Assembly: GCA_944474755.1 (NCBI GenBank)
Contig: OX104115.1
Location: 32,561,080-32,625,079, forward strand
From: Limnoperna fortunei
Lineage: Eukaryota > Mollusca > Bivalvia > Mytilida > Modiolidae
Direction: 5' to 3'
DNA: 64,000 nt
Below the pieces are notes generated by a model, which was given only the letters and a program-made list of their open reading frames with translations, was not told where the DNA came from and ran no database searches. The first letter of the stretch is position 1; each line of letters starts with the position of its first letter. Shown here piece after piece: positions 1 to 10,248 of the stretch. Position numbers and translations under genes: made by a program.

Positions 1-113
1 AGGGAAACTGGAAATCCTTTTCAGTTAATGGAGTTCAGCATCTGCCCGCAGTAAGACTACACAACTGACAGGCCACGTGACTAACTACATTAACCTCGAG
101 GCCTCATTTTAGG
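1..113 (-). repeat. tRNA-derived SINE fragment, cut by window edge
   Basis: This stretch matches the head half of the full-length SINE at 18035-18301. It has the conserved 'gggaaactgg' block, then 'ggccacgtgac', then 'acctcgaggcctc', which is the reverse complement of the SINE 5' end. It is diverged and runs off the left edge of the window. Confidence 0.6.
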
Positions 114-1092
114 TATTTTACCTTAAACCCTAACACCCAGAACGGATTGTCATTCGCAAGTTTGTCTTTAAGTTATAACTTCCTCTTCGCCAATATAAAC
201 CACAATAAATTTGTACAAAGTGTTATACAATAGTTACCTGCATTTAACTCTGCTCAGTTATATGTGCAGTTGATTAGAACTTGTTTGCACACGAAGCATA
301 TGATAATAAGGTTTAATTTGAATAAATAAGACAAATTTAAATATCGTATGACAAGAGAATGGTATGCGTATTGAGCATGGAGTAACTAAAGTAGGGAAAT
401 AACAATTATAGTTAACAGTCTTCATGCAATAAATTTCTCTAAATTTAAGGAAATATCACACTCTTAGATAGATATAAATTGAAGCCATCAAATCATTAGA
501 TTAGGCAGACCAGCTGTTATATGTTAATATACAGACAAACAAGAAAGAAAAAGAATCAAAGATACCACGGAGTATCCATTAGAGAACAAGTCAAGGACAG
601 ACAAAACTGTAGTTAAACAAAAGGGGAGACAACAACAAAACAAACCCTGACACATTAAAAACTGTGTGACAAGAACCCCACTAAAAACCGGAGGTGACTC
701 CAGGCTCTATGGAAGGGTAAGCAAATCCTGGTCCACGAACAAAACACAAAAAATTCCACTTGCAAAATGTCAATATTACAAACATCGTAGGTAACAATAA
801 ATTCGATGTGTCTGTCTCTGTTCGACAATTGTATGTTAGTTTTATTAAATCACATTTTTATGAAAGCAGATATATTTTAACTTTGTCAAAGAATTGGATG
901 TAATCTTCTATTTGACAAATTATTTCTGTTGAATATTCATGGCACAAAAATTTTGTCATGTATAGACCTACACATGTTCAAGCAAGGAATCCGCTGTAGG
1001 TTACTGCTAACAGAATACAGATGTTTCTTTAGTCTAGTAATATACTTAAGATAATATATATCCGTATTATGTTATCTTCGTTTCAAGATATT
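114..1092. other. Intergenic, no gene seen
   Basis: AT-rich sequence with stops in all frames. The part from about 540 to 745 ('accggaggtgactccaggc', 'gaagggtaagcaaatcctgg') has a composition unlike its surroundings and resembles a dispersed mussel repeat, but I cannot define its ends. Confidence 0.4.
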
Positions 1093-1200
1093 ATCCTTCT
1101 GTTATCAGAAGACAAATGGCGGATTTGTATTGTTTTTAAGTCTACTAATATACTTTAAAAACAATACAAATCCGCTATTTGTCTTTTATAACAGTAGGAT
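1093..1200. repeat. Long hairpin (inverted repeat, 48-bp arms)
   Basis: The left arm 1093-1140 and right arm 1153-1200 are reverse complements with only about four or five mismatches and a 12-nt loop. The loop-side motif 'agtcta.taatatact' also occurs just upstream (1029-1045), so part of the unit is duplicated. It is probably a small foldback or MITE-type element. A structured small-RNA precursor is the alternative. Confidence 0.75.
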
Positions 1201-1512
1201 AAGATAAAACATTCTTTTTTTTTACATATAAATACTTCTAATCTGCAACCTGACTTTAAGAAAAAATTTCGGCATCTGTGGTTTCAGGAACTGGCCATTG
1301 TTTCACAACTTACGACTAAATTTTTTATCAACCATACATGTGGCTGGGCGCAGGTGGTACGATGGGACCAATTGCTTTTTTGCAAACATGTCAATTTTTC
1401 TAAAGGATTTCAAATATTAATATACTTGCTATATTTTGAACAAGAACAAGTTAGCAAACAATTGGGAAAATACACAAATGTATGTACAAATCGCAGGAAA
1501 TTTCGACTGTCT

Positions 1513-1874
1513 TTAGGGGCCGGTCATTATTTATCTCCAAGGGGGGGGGGGGGAGGGGCGGCAAAAAAGAAGGGGTCATCAAAATTTAGCTGACTATTAG
1601 AGGGTGGATCGTCACTATTTAGCTGACTATTAGAGGGTAGGTCGTCACTAGTTTTTTAACTATTGATGACATAGAGATAAATTTAGTATTCTGTATGTAT
1701 ACATTTCAAGGCAAACAACAAAGGCATCCTAGAGCGGGGGTCAGATTTTTTATGGCACTTCTAAGAGGGAGGTCAGTGATTTTAAGAAATATAAAAATAG
1801 GGGGTCAGTAACATTTTATCATTTATAAATTACAATTTGCCGCCCCCTGGAGATAAATAATGACCGGTCCCTAA
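1513..1874. mobile_element. MITE-like element with terminal inverted repeats
   Basis: The left end TTAGGGGCCGGTCATTATT and the reverse complement of the right end TTAGGGACCGGTCATTATT differ at one position. The match continues through 'TATCTCCA', a G-rich run and 'GGCGGCAAA', so the inverted repeats are about 45 bp. The interior is 270 bp without coding capacity and contains two tandem 33-bp units (1584-1616, 1617-1649). No transposase is present, so this is a non-autonomous DNA element. The target duplication is unclear. Confidence 0.75.
1584..1649 (+). repeat. Two tandem 33-bp units
   Basis: Units 1584-1616 and 1617-1649 are identical except for 'ggtggatc' against 'ggtaggtc'. They lie inside the MITE-like element. 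Confidence 0.85.
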
Positions 1875-3150
1875 TAGATAAGAAAACAATCCTTTTGTAG
1901 CCGCTGCAGTAAATCTATGCTCCTTATCGACATAAACATGGGTCTTAAACGCGCAAGAGAGTAGCATTATCGAAACAACTATGGTCAACGGCAATGGTTT
2001 TCGTACCTAATACGTCTGAGGACGTGCAGTACTTTGTTGTATTTTTACTGTAAAACTTTCAGTAAGTATACTTTTCGTGACACGTGACACATATTTACTA
2101 TTGTTTAAATTTACTTTGTTTACAACATGTGTGTGTAGATTTGTTAACGGAAATGCATAATGCCTACCTGTTATACAGAAAAATATAAATAAAACAAGCA
2201 TATTCCAATCTGTCACAGTTGTCATTCCTCACTGTCCGTATATGTAAAGGTAGTTTAAATTACATACATGTATATATATCTTTATTTCGTTATCATCGGT
2301 ACATGGATTTCAAGTAGTAAACAAACACATTATAGTACCTCAGTCCTACAACATTTTTATCATTTTACATAGTTCAGTTGTCAGTACAAGTCTCCCTTTT
2401 TGGCCTGCTGTTCGATAACAAGTAGTTTGTATTTAATTAATTGTGGCTTATGCAAATTTTACGTTTTATTACTACTTGATACATGTAAGATTTATTACAC
2501 ACATAATAAATGTCTTATATATTACAAGAAACAAAGAGATTAATAAGTAGGATTGTCGGATTCGAAATTGTTAAGTTTTAGGAAGATTTTCTATTCAAAT
2601 AATTATGAAAAATCTAAAATGTAGCTTTTTTTTACTAAAAATTTAATAAACGCATTAAAAAAGTAGAAATTTGAAACTGAAATAGATTATTTATAAAGTA
2701 GTCCTTACGAAATTGATTTTTGTTCTGACCGACAATATTTTTCGACACTTGTTTAGTTTACGTAAACGATAAATCAGAACTGGATAAAAGGCACAAATGT
2801 TAAAACGAATTTTAGAATATCCGTAGTCTGTGTTTACTTGAATGTGACAAAACAAAGAACACAATGCAGAGTGTCAGAAGTGCAGAGGTACAAAGGACTC
2901 CACCACCATAATTGCTTAGGGAAGCCGTAGTCATTTTATAATACGGTTGGCCTGGTCTTCATTAATAGACGGTAACGTGTTCAGAGAGTCCCACATGCCT
3001 TTGCACGCTTAAGACATGACTCCTTATAAGAATTATAGTCCTTAAAAAACAATGTATGAAGATTTTTTCTTTTTTTTCTCCAGGAACCTAAAAGCTGTTA
3101 CAGCTAGAGTGAAACTGTAAATTGGAAAATAAATAATTAGATGGTTCAGT
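1875..3150. other. Intergenic, no gene seen
   Basis: AT-rich, stop-rich sequence. Short ORFs such as a 72-codon minus-strand frame at 2007-2225 have no recognisable features. Confidence 0.4.
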
Positions 3151-3159
3151 CATTAGTCT

Positions 3160-4150
3160 TCCAGATTTCAGGCCCCTGGGAGCCTCTATTTTTCGGTAAT
3201 GGCAAAATCCATGTGTACACAATGCACCCCTCCCCTTCCTAAGGTCTTGCTGAACGTAGGTGAAATACTGCTCCCTGACCGTTTAGCAAAGGAATTACTT
3301 TGAAACTTTGCACACATCATCAGTCAAATGTCATCTACCAAGTTTGCATAAACATGTCTACAGATTAACCAACATGCTCGCCATGGCTAAAAATAGAACA
3401 GGGGGTCAAAATAAAATTTTTGGCTTATATTTTTTTCACATATATAATAAATACAGAAAACACAAGGAGAAAATTCTCTGTTAAGTTGAAATTGTACGAC
3501 GACTCCTTGTAGGAGTTATTGCCCCTTAATTGTTTTAATTGATGATTTGTGCCAATTTTCCCTAAAAATGTGATTATTAGAACTAGAGAAAAAGTCAGCA
3601 TTGCTTAATTGTTCAACTCTTTGAGAGCTACAAAAATGACTTAGGTTCAAGATTGTCTGATTAACCGTTTAGGAGTTATTCTCCTTGAACTTTTTTATCG
3701 AATTTTAATTGATTTTAAAGAATCGTCTCCTTTTAAACCATTGAAAGGAGTGCTTTGAAACATTGCACACATCATCTTTAGTATGTCTAATACTAAAATT
3801 GTGCAAAATAATGACAGCTGACTACCAACATTGCTACCTTGACTTAAAAGAGAAAATGCAGGCAGGTCAAAATAGTTTTTGGCTGATAACAGGAATAAAA
3901 GATACTACAGTAAATTTGAAGTGAACTTCCCTACTAACCATTAAACGCTGTACAAGACTCTCTATTTTTTTCTCAGTAACTTCAAAACCATAAGAGCAAG
4001 AGAAAATCTTATCTATACAAAATTATTCAGCGCATCAATATCTGCGAAATGATTATTGATGGATATATGTTACTCAACTCCTTACGGAAATTTTTTCCAT
4101 TAAAAGGTCAAAACTAATGATTTTTGCATAAGTATTGGACTATTCCTTAT
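3160..4150. repeat. Degenerate repeated units, about 450 bp
   Basis: The phrase 'ctttgaaact/attgcacacatcatc' occurs near 3300 and again near 3755. Each time it is followed by 'gtcaaaata' and 'tttttggct', and separately by 'taggagttatt' (about 3512 and 3670). This is a diverged, repeated unit with no coding frame. Confidence 0.5.
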
Positions 4151-4501
4151 AGGAAAGAAAAGCTGGATTAAAAATAGTTGATTGGTTTCAGGTTCAGGCG
4201 ATAGTTTTAGTTTAAACATATTTTATTTGCTCAAATATGCAAAAAGGATAAGACACAAGTTCATCAAACTTATGAAGTCTTCTCCAGTATACAGTATGTT
4301 ACAAAAATATTGATAGAGCAGCGTACATTGTAATACAATACAAATTATATTATGTTTGTTGGAGACATATCAAAATTTTGTATGACAAATATTAAAGGAA
4401 AAATAGAGAGAAGAAGGAAATTAAATAAAGAAAAAAATGATGTGATAGATGAGATGGATGTGATGATGATGAGTGTGATTTCAAATCCTTGTGAGTAATG
4501 A

Positions 4502-5296
4502 TCAAACTATTGGGAACCTTTCTGACCTTTTGATATACTCAAATACATGCTTAATGACTTGTTCATTCTGATCATTAGACAATTGCGAATTACCAGATGT
4601 AAGAAGTTCTAGATTTACTGGACAATAGATTGGCAGCCAATGAAGGTGTTCGAATAATCTATTTCTAATATTAGCATATTTCGAACATTCAAAGAAGTAA
4701 TGATTTGAATCTTCGCGGTCGGATCCACAGCGACAAGATGGATCAGATATAATATTTACCTTGTATAGGTCATAATTCAATATTGATGCTGAACATCTTA
4801 ATTGGGTTAGAACAATGTTAAGTTTTCGATGACCATATTCATAGTGCTTTGGAACTCTTCTTTGTGGGTTCAAGTTCTTTAGTTCAGATTTAAACTTAAA
4901 AGTAGAGTTAACATTGCGGATTGATAGATCTAAACGGTTCCACTGTCGTATAGTTGATGGTATGAATGATTCTTCAGTCAGGGATAGTCTACAGAACGGA
5001 GTCATAATATTGTTACCATTACGCAAGGGATACACTGTCCTGCTTTGTATTGTAGGGGGGATTAAGTTGCAGAGATATGCTGGTGCCGAGTCGTGCTGTA
5101 TATTATAGAACATTTGTAATTTCCTGCGTTTCCTGCGCTCATCCAAAGACTCCCACCCAATTTCAGTATAAATATTTATTGTTTTGGTAAAAATTAGTAG
5201 GCCCGTAACAATTCGAGCAGCCTCAAGCTGTAATTGTTCAAGTTTGTTGCAGTACCCCACCCCCCATGTTATCCCAAACCTCACAGGCATATTCAA
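4502..5296 (-). pseudogene. LINE ORF, C-terminal domain
   Basis: The 264-codon frame contains the thumb-like EAARIVTGL block, WESLDERRKRRKL, and near the end a probable zinc-binding cluster CRCGSDREDSNHYFFEC (two close Cys, then His and Cys). This cluster is usual at the C-terminus of CR1/L2/Jockey-like polyproteins. The start codon shown is not the real N-terminus, because the domain continues from the RT frame after a frameshift. Confidence 0.8.
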
Positions 5297-5960
5297 AAAG
5301 TGGTCTTATAAAGACTAAATATAATTTTTCTAAGTTTTTTCGGGAAAGTTTATATTTCAACTTCCTGAGTACGTTCAGGTGCTTTGAAACACTACATATA
5401 ATATTATCAATGTGTGTATTCCACTTAGCATCACTGCTGAAGGTAACACCTAGATGTTTATGGAGTTTAGTAACTGGTATATTAATGTCATTTAGTGTAA
5501 ACCTCATATCTGGTGGCATTATATTTGAAAATAACATGATTTCAGTTTTTTCGGGATTAAATGCCATTAACCATTTTTGTGACCATATGTTCAGCTCTTT
5601 CAAATCGTGATCTATAACAGCCTGAATCTGCGAAGGATCACGACTGGAATAGCTAAACGACGTGTCATCAGCAAACAATCTACACAGGGAAACAAGTTTT
5701 TCAGCTATATCATTGATATATATAATAAATAATAAAGGGCCTAACACCGACCCTTGCGGAACACCAGCATACACATTACAAAGCTCGGATGACGATTGTT
5801 TGATTACTACTCTCTGTTGCCTATTATTCTAGTAGCTTTTAAACCATTGTAATAGATTTCCATTTACTCCATACGATTTCATTTTATGTAATAATCCTTT
5901 ATGCCAAACTTTATCGAAAGCTTTGGAAAAATCACAGAAAACAAATCAATTTATTTACCT
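5238..5960 (-). pseudogene. LINE ORF, reverse transcriptase core
   Basis: Motif A FCDFSKAFD lies at 5913-5939 in minus-strand translation. An in-frame TAG (5829-5831) interrupts the frame before GVPQGSVLGPLLF. The catalytic FADD box is at 5664-5675. These are diagnostic LINE RT blocks. The frame then shifts by one near 5262, where the upstream frame ends EYACEVWDN and the next frame continues with the C-terminal domain. Confidence 0.85.
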
Positions 5961-6052
5961 TTTCTCTAGTGAATTTAAAATACAGTTGTATATTTCTAAC
6001 AGCTGGTGAACTGTGGAACAATTGGGAAGAAAGCCAGACTGGTATTGATATA

Positions 6053-6649
6053 TTAAATTATTTCTTTGCATATGGTTAAAGACATACTTATAAATAACAC
6101 GCCGACGCAGCTAATAAGCGATATTGGTCTATAATTAGATGGCATTGAACTGTCACCCTTTTTGAATATTGCAATAACATTCGCAATCTTCCAACCAGAT
6201 GGGTATTCGTCCCCGTAGACAACATCTCCCAAGCTGGGATTTTGAATAACATTCTGAAGTGGGGGTATATTATAACATCCTTTATTTGATTTTATTAACA
6301 TTTTCATAATTTTCCAATAAGTCTTGGGGTTAGTAGCATTATTTAATATAATATTATCAAGGTTTTTTTCAAAATTTTCCTTTGCAGCTTTTTTCAAATT
6401 ATTTACTTTGTTCCTTTGTTTTTTATATTTTATTAGGTCGGCTGTTTTTTTAGATTTTAATGCTGTTTTTCTAAATCGGTCTCGTATACGAATTTCTTTT
6501 CGAAGTTCGTTATTAAACCACGGTTTATCATTATTCCGTATGGTTACCATTCTGGATGGTATGCTCTCCCTTATGATGTTTAGAAATTCGTCGGTAAATA
6601 TGTTACACATTTCATCGACATCATCAATATCAGAGAGAAGTCCATTCAA
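6053..6649 (-). pseudogene. LINE ORF, linker and start of reverse transcriptase
   Basis: This frame carries the basic linker typical of CR1-type elements (KPWFNNELRKEIR, then NPKTYWKIM) and the RT entry block (PSGWKIANV, IFKKGD, NYRPISLIS). Linker and RT block are joined abruptly at GDVVYGDEYPSGW near 6220, so a segment between them seems deleted. It overlaps the end of the endonuclease frame, with a frameshift needed between about 6650 and 6720. Confidence 0.8.
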
Positions 6650-7673
6650 ATTTATAGAACCAAGTTTTGTAGAAAATTTTATCGTACAACCATACTTGTC
6701 TCTGAAATGAATTAGATAAATATTTGGGGCAATCTAAAAATAGTATTGATGAGTCGTGATCACTTACGTCAGGAGGTACTTCATATACGTCAGAAAACAA
6801 ATACTGAATTGCGTCGCTGATGATAATTGGGTCAAGTAATGTACTACTATGATCCGTTATCCGCGTAGGCTTATTGATTACATTCGTTAAATTGAACAAA
6901 TTCATTGTATCAATTAATTTATTATTATCGACATTAAATAAGTCAGAATTAAAATCCCCCGTAATCACAATGTTGTCGTTGATCTCGTAGCCCAACTCTA
7001 TTGCATGATTTAGTCGTGTCCAGTATTCATTGTCCGTCCATTCGGGTCGATAAGTACAGCAAAGTAAAAATTGTTTACCTTTACCTTTGATTTCTACCCA
7101 TAATGATTCATCAATTTGATTTTCGAGTGCACCTTTCCGTGTTATTGAAAAATCGTCCTTTATATATATAAGCAAGCCACCGCAATATTTGTTTCGATCC
7201 TTACGAATAATAGTTTTTGAAAAGGAATCAAGTTGCAGGTCTTCATCATTTATATTTGAATCTAGATGAGTTTCAGTAAGAGTAATTATGTCAAACTCGT
7301 CAGTGAAGTTTTCTAGGAATAAAAGTTTGTTTCTTATACTTCGGATATTTAAATTACATATTGAGATTGCATCTGATGGGATATTAGGTACAGGATTGGT
7401 AATATTACTTATTGTGGGGCCAGGATTTCTTTCAACATTTCCAATTACAAGGATATAATGAAGGATAACCAGTAGAAAAACAGCATTTATATTTGGATTT
7501 AAACTTTGAAGTAGGGAGAGGGAGAGGACGAGTAATGAACACTTTAAATTGGTAAGTAGTATATCTTTATATGAGCTCTCATAGAAATTTACTTTAACGA
7601 GCCTAAATGTGCATTGGATACGTAAATTAAATAGCCCGATGGCAGCCCTGTACATTTCAATGCAATTACCCAT
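6630..7673 (-). pseudogene. LINE ORF, N-terminal part: 2A-like motif and endonuclease
   Basis: This 347-codon frame starts with about 75 residues including a strongly hydrophobic stretch (about 43-77), then NVERNPGP at residues 79-86, which matches the 2A-like consensus D(V/I)ExNPGP except for N in place of D. An apurinic-type endonuclease domain follows: NIRSIRNK, TETHLD, GGLLIYIKD, CCTYRP, GDFNSDL and SDHDS, the last four groups being standard catalytic or scaffold blocks. The frame ends in an out-of-frame tail after about residue 320. In related CR1/L2 elements the 2A sequence separates an N-terminal signal-like peptide from the enzyme. That is known for the family and is inferred here. 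Confidence 0.85.
7416..7439 (-). other. 2A-like ribosome-skipping motif (N-for-D variant)
   Basis: The eight codons read NVERNPGP directly after a hydrophobic leader ending LHYILVIG. Known active 2A sequences end DxExNPG/P. The first consensus position is N here, which may weaken or abolish skipping. Confidence 0.75.
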
Positions 7674-8379
7674 TTGGTTGTAGGATGGTAACTGTTTTAG
7701 ACGGGCTGCCTAACTGGTAACACAAAGTAAGAAAATCACACTCATCATCACTTAAAGTAAAAATAGATAAATGGTAATAACAACACAATAAAAAAGAAAT
7801 AATATGAAACAAGAAAATGATGTACATAGTAAGGAAATTCATTCTCATTTAGGGCGAAATGGGATATTTACAGTTATATTGTTCATGTCTAGAATTGTTA
7901 TTTAAGTACAATTCAGAGAATACAAAGGGATCTACAATGACTTGGACAGAAACTATGAAAACATATACAACAATAACATGGATATATACATATAACACTA
8001 CAAATATATACCTACAGAAAAAAAAACCATTGATGTTGTTGTTTCTTACAAAACGATACACAGACTAGAAAAAAAGCTACTTAAGAACTTCAGTTGAACT
8101 TGACCTATTAATTTATACGATTGATCAATATAGAGGGGTTCCAATTGGTCGAGATCAGATATTGTTCAATATGTCGGGAATTTACAGATACAAATTCTTA
8201 CTGGTAGTGAAATTGGAAACTGTGTACTTGTAGCTCATTTCGTTATTAATTATACGGTCATTATAATAATGTGGGGTTCCTGGTGAGTGAAGTCAAAATA
8301 CGAGAATGATATACACGGTAAAGAATTAGGACTCTTGTGTATTTTGAGTATTAAGTGAAGTTTGAATGTGTGAAGCTTA

Positions 8380-8391
8380 AACACACATTTT

Positions 8392-8432
<41 letters not shown>

Positions 8433-8536
8433 TATACATACATATATATATATACACACACATACACACATACATACATACACACATATACATATACATA
8501 TATATACATATATATATATATATACATTTTTAAATC
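8380..8536. repeat. TA/CA microsatellite cluster
   Basis: Long runs of (TATACA), (CACATA) and (TATA). The overlapping ORFs on both strands (IHIHIH, MYMYMY) are artefacts of this repeat. Confidence 0.95.
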
Positions 8537-8643
8537 GGAGTTATTTCAGGAAAGTTACTGAATATAATCATAATAGTTTGGATTCAGTGGATACAATAAA
8601 TTACACGCCTAATAATAATAATAACACAGACTTATAGTTACAT

Positions 8644-8679
8644 GTCTCTGATAAAAATAATAATAATAATAATAATCTC
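8644..8679. repeat. AAT trinucleotide run
   Basis: A run of AAT/ATA units after 'ctgataaa', and a shorter run near 8611. These are simple sequence only. Confidence 0.85.
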
Positions 8680-9080
8680 TACCACTACTATTACCATTAT
8701 TACTGACAATATTCATATGTAGAGCGCATATAATGCTAATGTTCTTAATTTGACAGACATCTTTGATTGATATGAATGCATAGACGTTTATGATAAGGAA
8801 ATTGTGTATGGGTTGTTCATTTCTTTCTTAAATACCAATATGTAATATTACCAGACACATAAGATAAACATATACACACATACACACAACTATATATACA
8901 CACGTAAATTATAAATAAGAACTATTTACATTAAAGTGGATCTTAGTATTATTAGATCTTTTAAGCTTAAGGCAAGAGTAAAACATAACTTGCTCCTTTA
9001 TATTCATGTGTAGATTGATACAGATATTCGCAGCTATTAGGAATATAAAGACCAAACGTATTGTCATTGTGGAACCACGG

Positions 9081-9122
9081 GGAGCTGTATCATCAGTGAC
9101 CTCGGGTATGTGATACAGCTCC
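9081..9122. repeat. Perfect 12-bp hairpin
   Basis: GGAGCTGTATCA (9081-9092) and its exact reverse complement TGATACAGCTCC (9111-9122) flank an 18-nt loop. The surrounding sequence is much more AT-rich than the stem. Confidence 0.7.
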
Positions 9123-9297
9123 TCCAGGTAATATTTAATGAGTAGTAAAAGAAAAAGCTAGAGCTGATCATCTTCACTCTGTTGAAAGTAGCTCAATTAA
9201 TAATAATAACAGAAGAAGAGAAACATCAGTTGATTAGCTGTAGTAACATAATCGAGATATATGATACAGCTTCTTAAAGTGTATTGCGTACACACAC

Positions 9298-9319
9298 AAA
9301 AAAAAAAAAAAAAAAAAAC
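9298..9319. repeat. Poly-A run followed by (CA)n
   Basis: About 20 A residues, then 'acaacacacacacac'. This is simple sequence, possibly the poly-A end of an old retroposed copy. Confidence 0.85.
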
Positions 9320-9801
9320 AACACACACACACGAACAAAAGGAGCAAACTATGGTATTTTTTAGACTCTTGAGGTAAGAAGAGTAAAGCATGATAGAAAC
9401 CGCATGGAATTAACAGAGAAAAGAATTTCAATATCTTTTTTAATTGATGTGTATTTTTTAATTTTAATAAATATAGCACCGGATAACCGTTGAAGCGCGG
9501 ACCCTCACATTTCATTTTATTCATCTAATAAGTAGATGTGATTTCAGTAGATTTCTTATCTTAGTACCAGTAAAATGAGTGTTCGAGAAAATGCGATACT
9601 ATTAAACAGGTAGGTACTTTGGGGGGAGGGGTCAGAAGACAGATTACTTTACACAATAATTAAATTACACAGTAAGCATAGAAAATGAAAGAAAAATGTT
9701 GGATTGAACTTAATATGAATAAGTATTACACATTGAAATGTGATATATATACACGGGAAAGAAAAAACACGCACAAGGAATATTAAGCTGTGGTTAATCG
9801 T

Positions 9802-10248
9802 CTACGATTCGTCGCCTGTGGCAAAGTCGGTCGCCGAGTTCGCAGACCCATCCATCTCGGTAGCACGCACTTTAGAACGACGGTCTATTTGTTCAATTTG
9901 TTCAAAATTAGAAATAACTTTTTTGCGGCTGTTTTCAGTTTCTTTATGGAAGATGCGTCCATCACTTGTCCAGTAGGCGTTTATCTGCCCTTTGAATTTC
10001 AAATCGGCTAGTCTTTTAGTAAGACTAGTCCTAAATTGTGTGAGGTTTTCTGTAATAAAAATGCCGCATTGGTCCTCCTTTAATCGTTTTTTGTTAGTGT
10101 AGACGAGCTGTCTAGTGCGGTACGAGAGAAATCGAACGATGACTTGAGATTTCCCATCTCTTACTTTCCCGATTACATGTGACCTACCAATATCATTAAT
10201 TGTTAGTTGTAAACCAAGCTTATTGTTGCACACATTGAGGATAAGCAT
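9802..10248 (-). pseudogene. LINE ORF1-like protein remnant
   Basis: This 148-codon frame has the pattern of the conserved C-terminal half of L1/CR1-type ORF1 proteins: a short 'I.RSHVIGK' block, then 'VIVRFLSYRTRQLVY', 'KKRLKEDQCGIFITENLT', 'RTSLTKRLADLK' and 'WTSDGRIFHKE', ending in an acidic tail. These read as the RNA-binding and CTD-like segments. The N-terminal coiled-coil half is absent, because an in-frame stop lies three codons upstream of the first ATG. No RT follows on this strand within the next 2 kb, so it is a fragment, separate from the LINE at 4.4-7.8 kb. A cellular gene is less likely. Confidence 0.6.

Larger units (their letters stand above)
4437..7848 (-). mobile_element. 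Decayed non-LTR retrotransposon (CR1/L2-like LINE)
   Basis: The minus strand encodes, in order, an N-terminal hydrophobic region with a 2A-like motif, an endonuclease/exonuclease/phosphatase-type endonuclease, a linker, a reverse transcriptase with motif A (FCDFSKAFD) and the FADD box, and a C-terminal domain with a CxC...HxxxxC cluster. This order fits the CR1/L2/Jockey-related group. The frame is broken by frameshifts near 6650-6720 and 5262, a stop at 5829-5831 and an apparent internal deletion near 6220. The stretch after the last stop (4437-4498) is an ATG/GTG-rich simple sequence like a LINE 3' tail. Exact ends and target duplications were not found. Confidence 0.9.

Noticed and set aside
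8250..8561. ORFs on both strands across the TA/CA microsatellite
   Set aside because: Translation is pure IH/MY/CV repeats produced by simple sequence.
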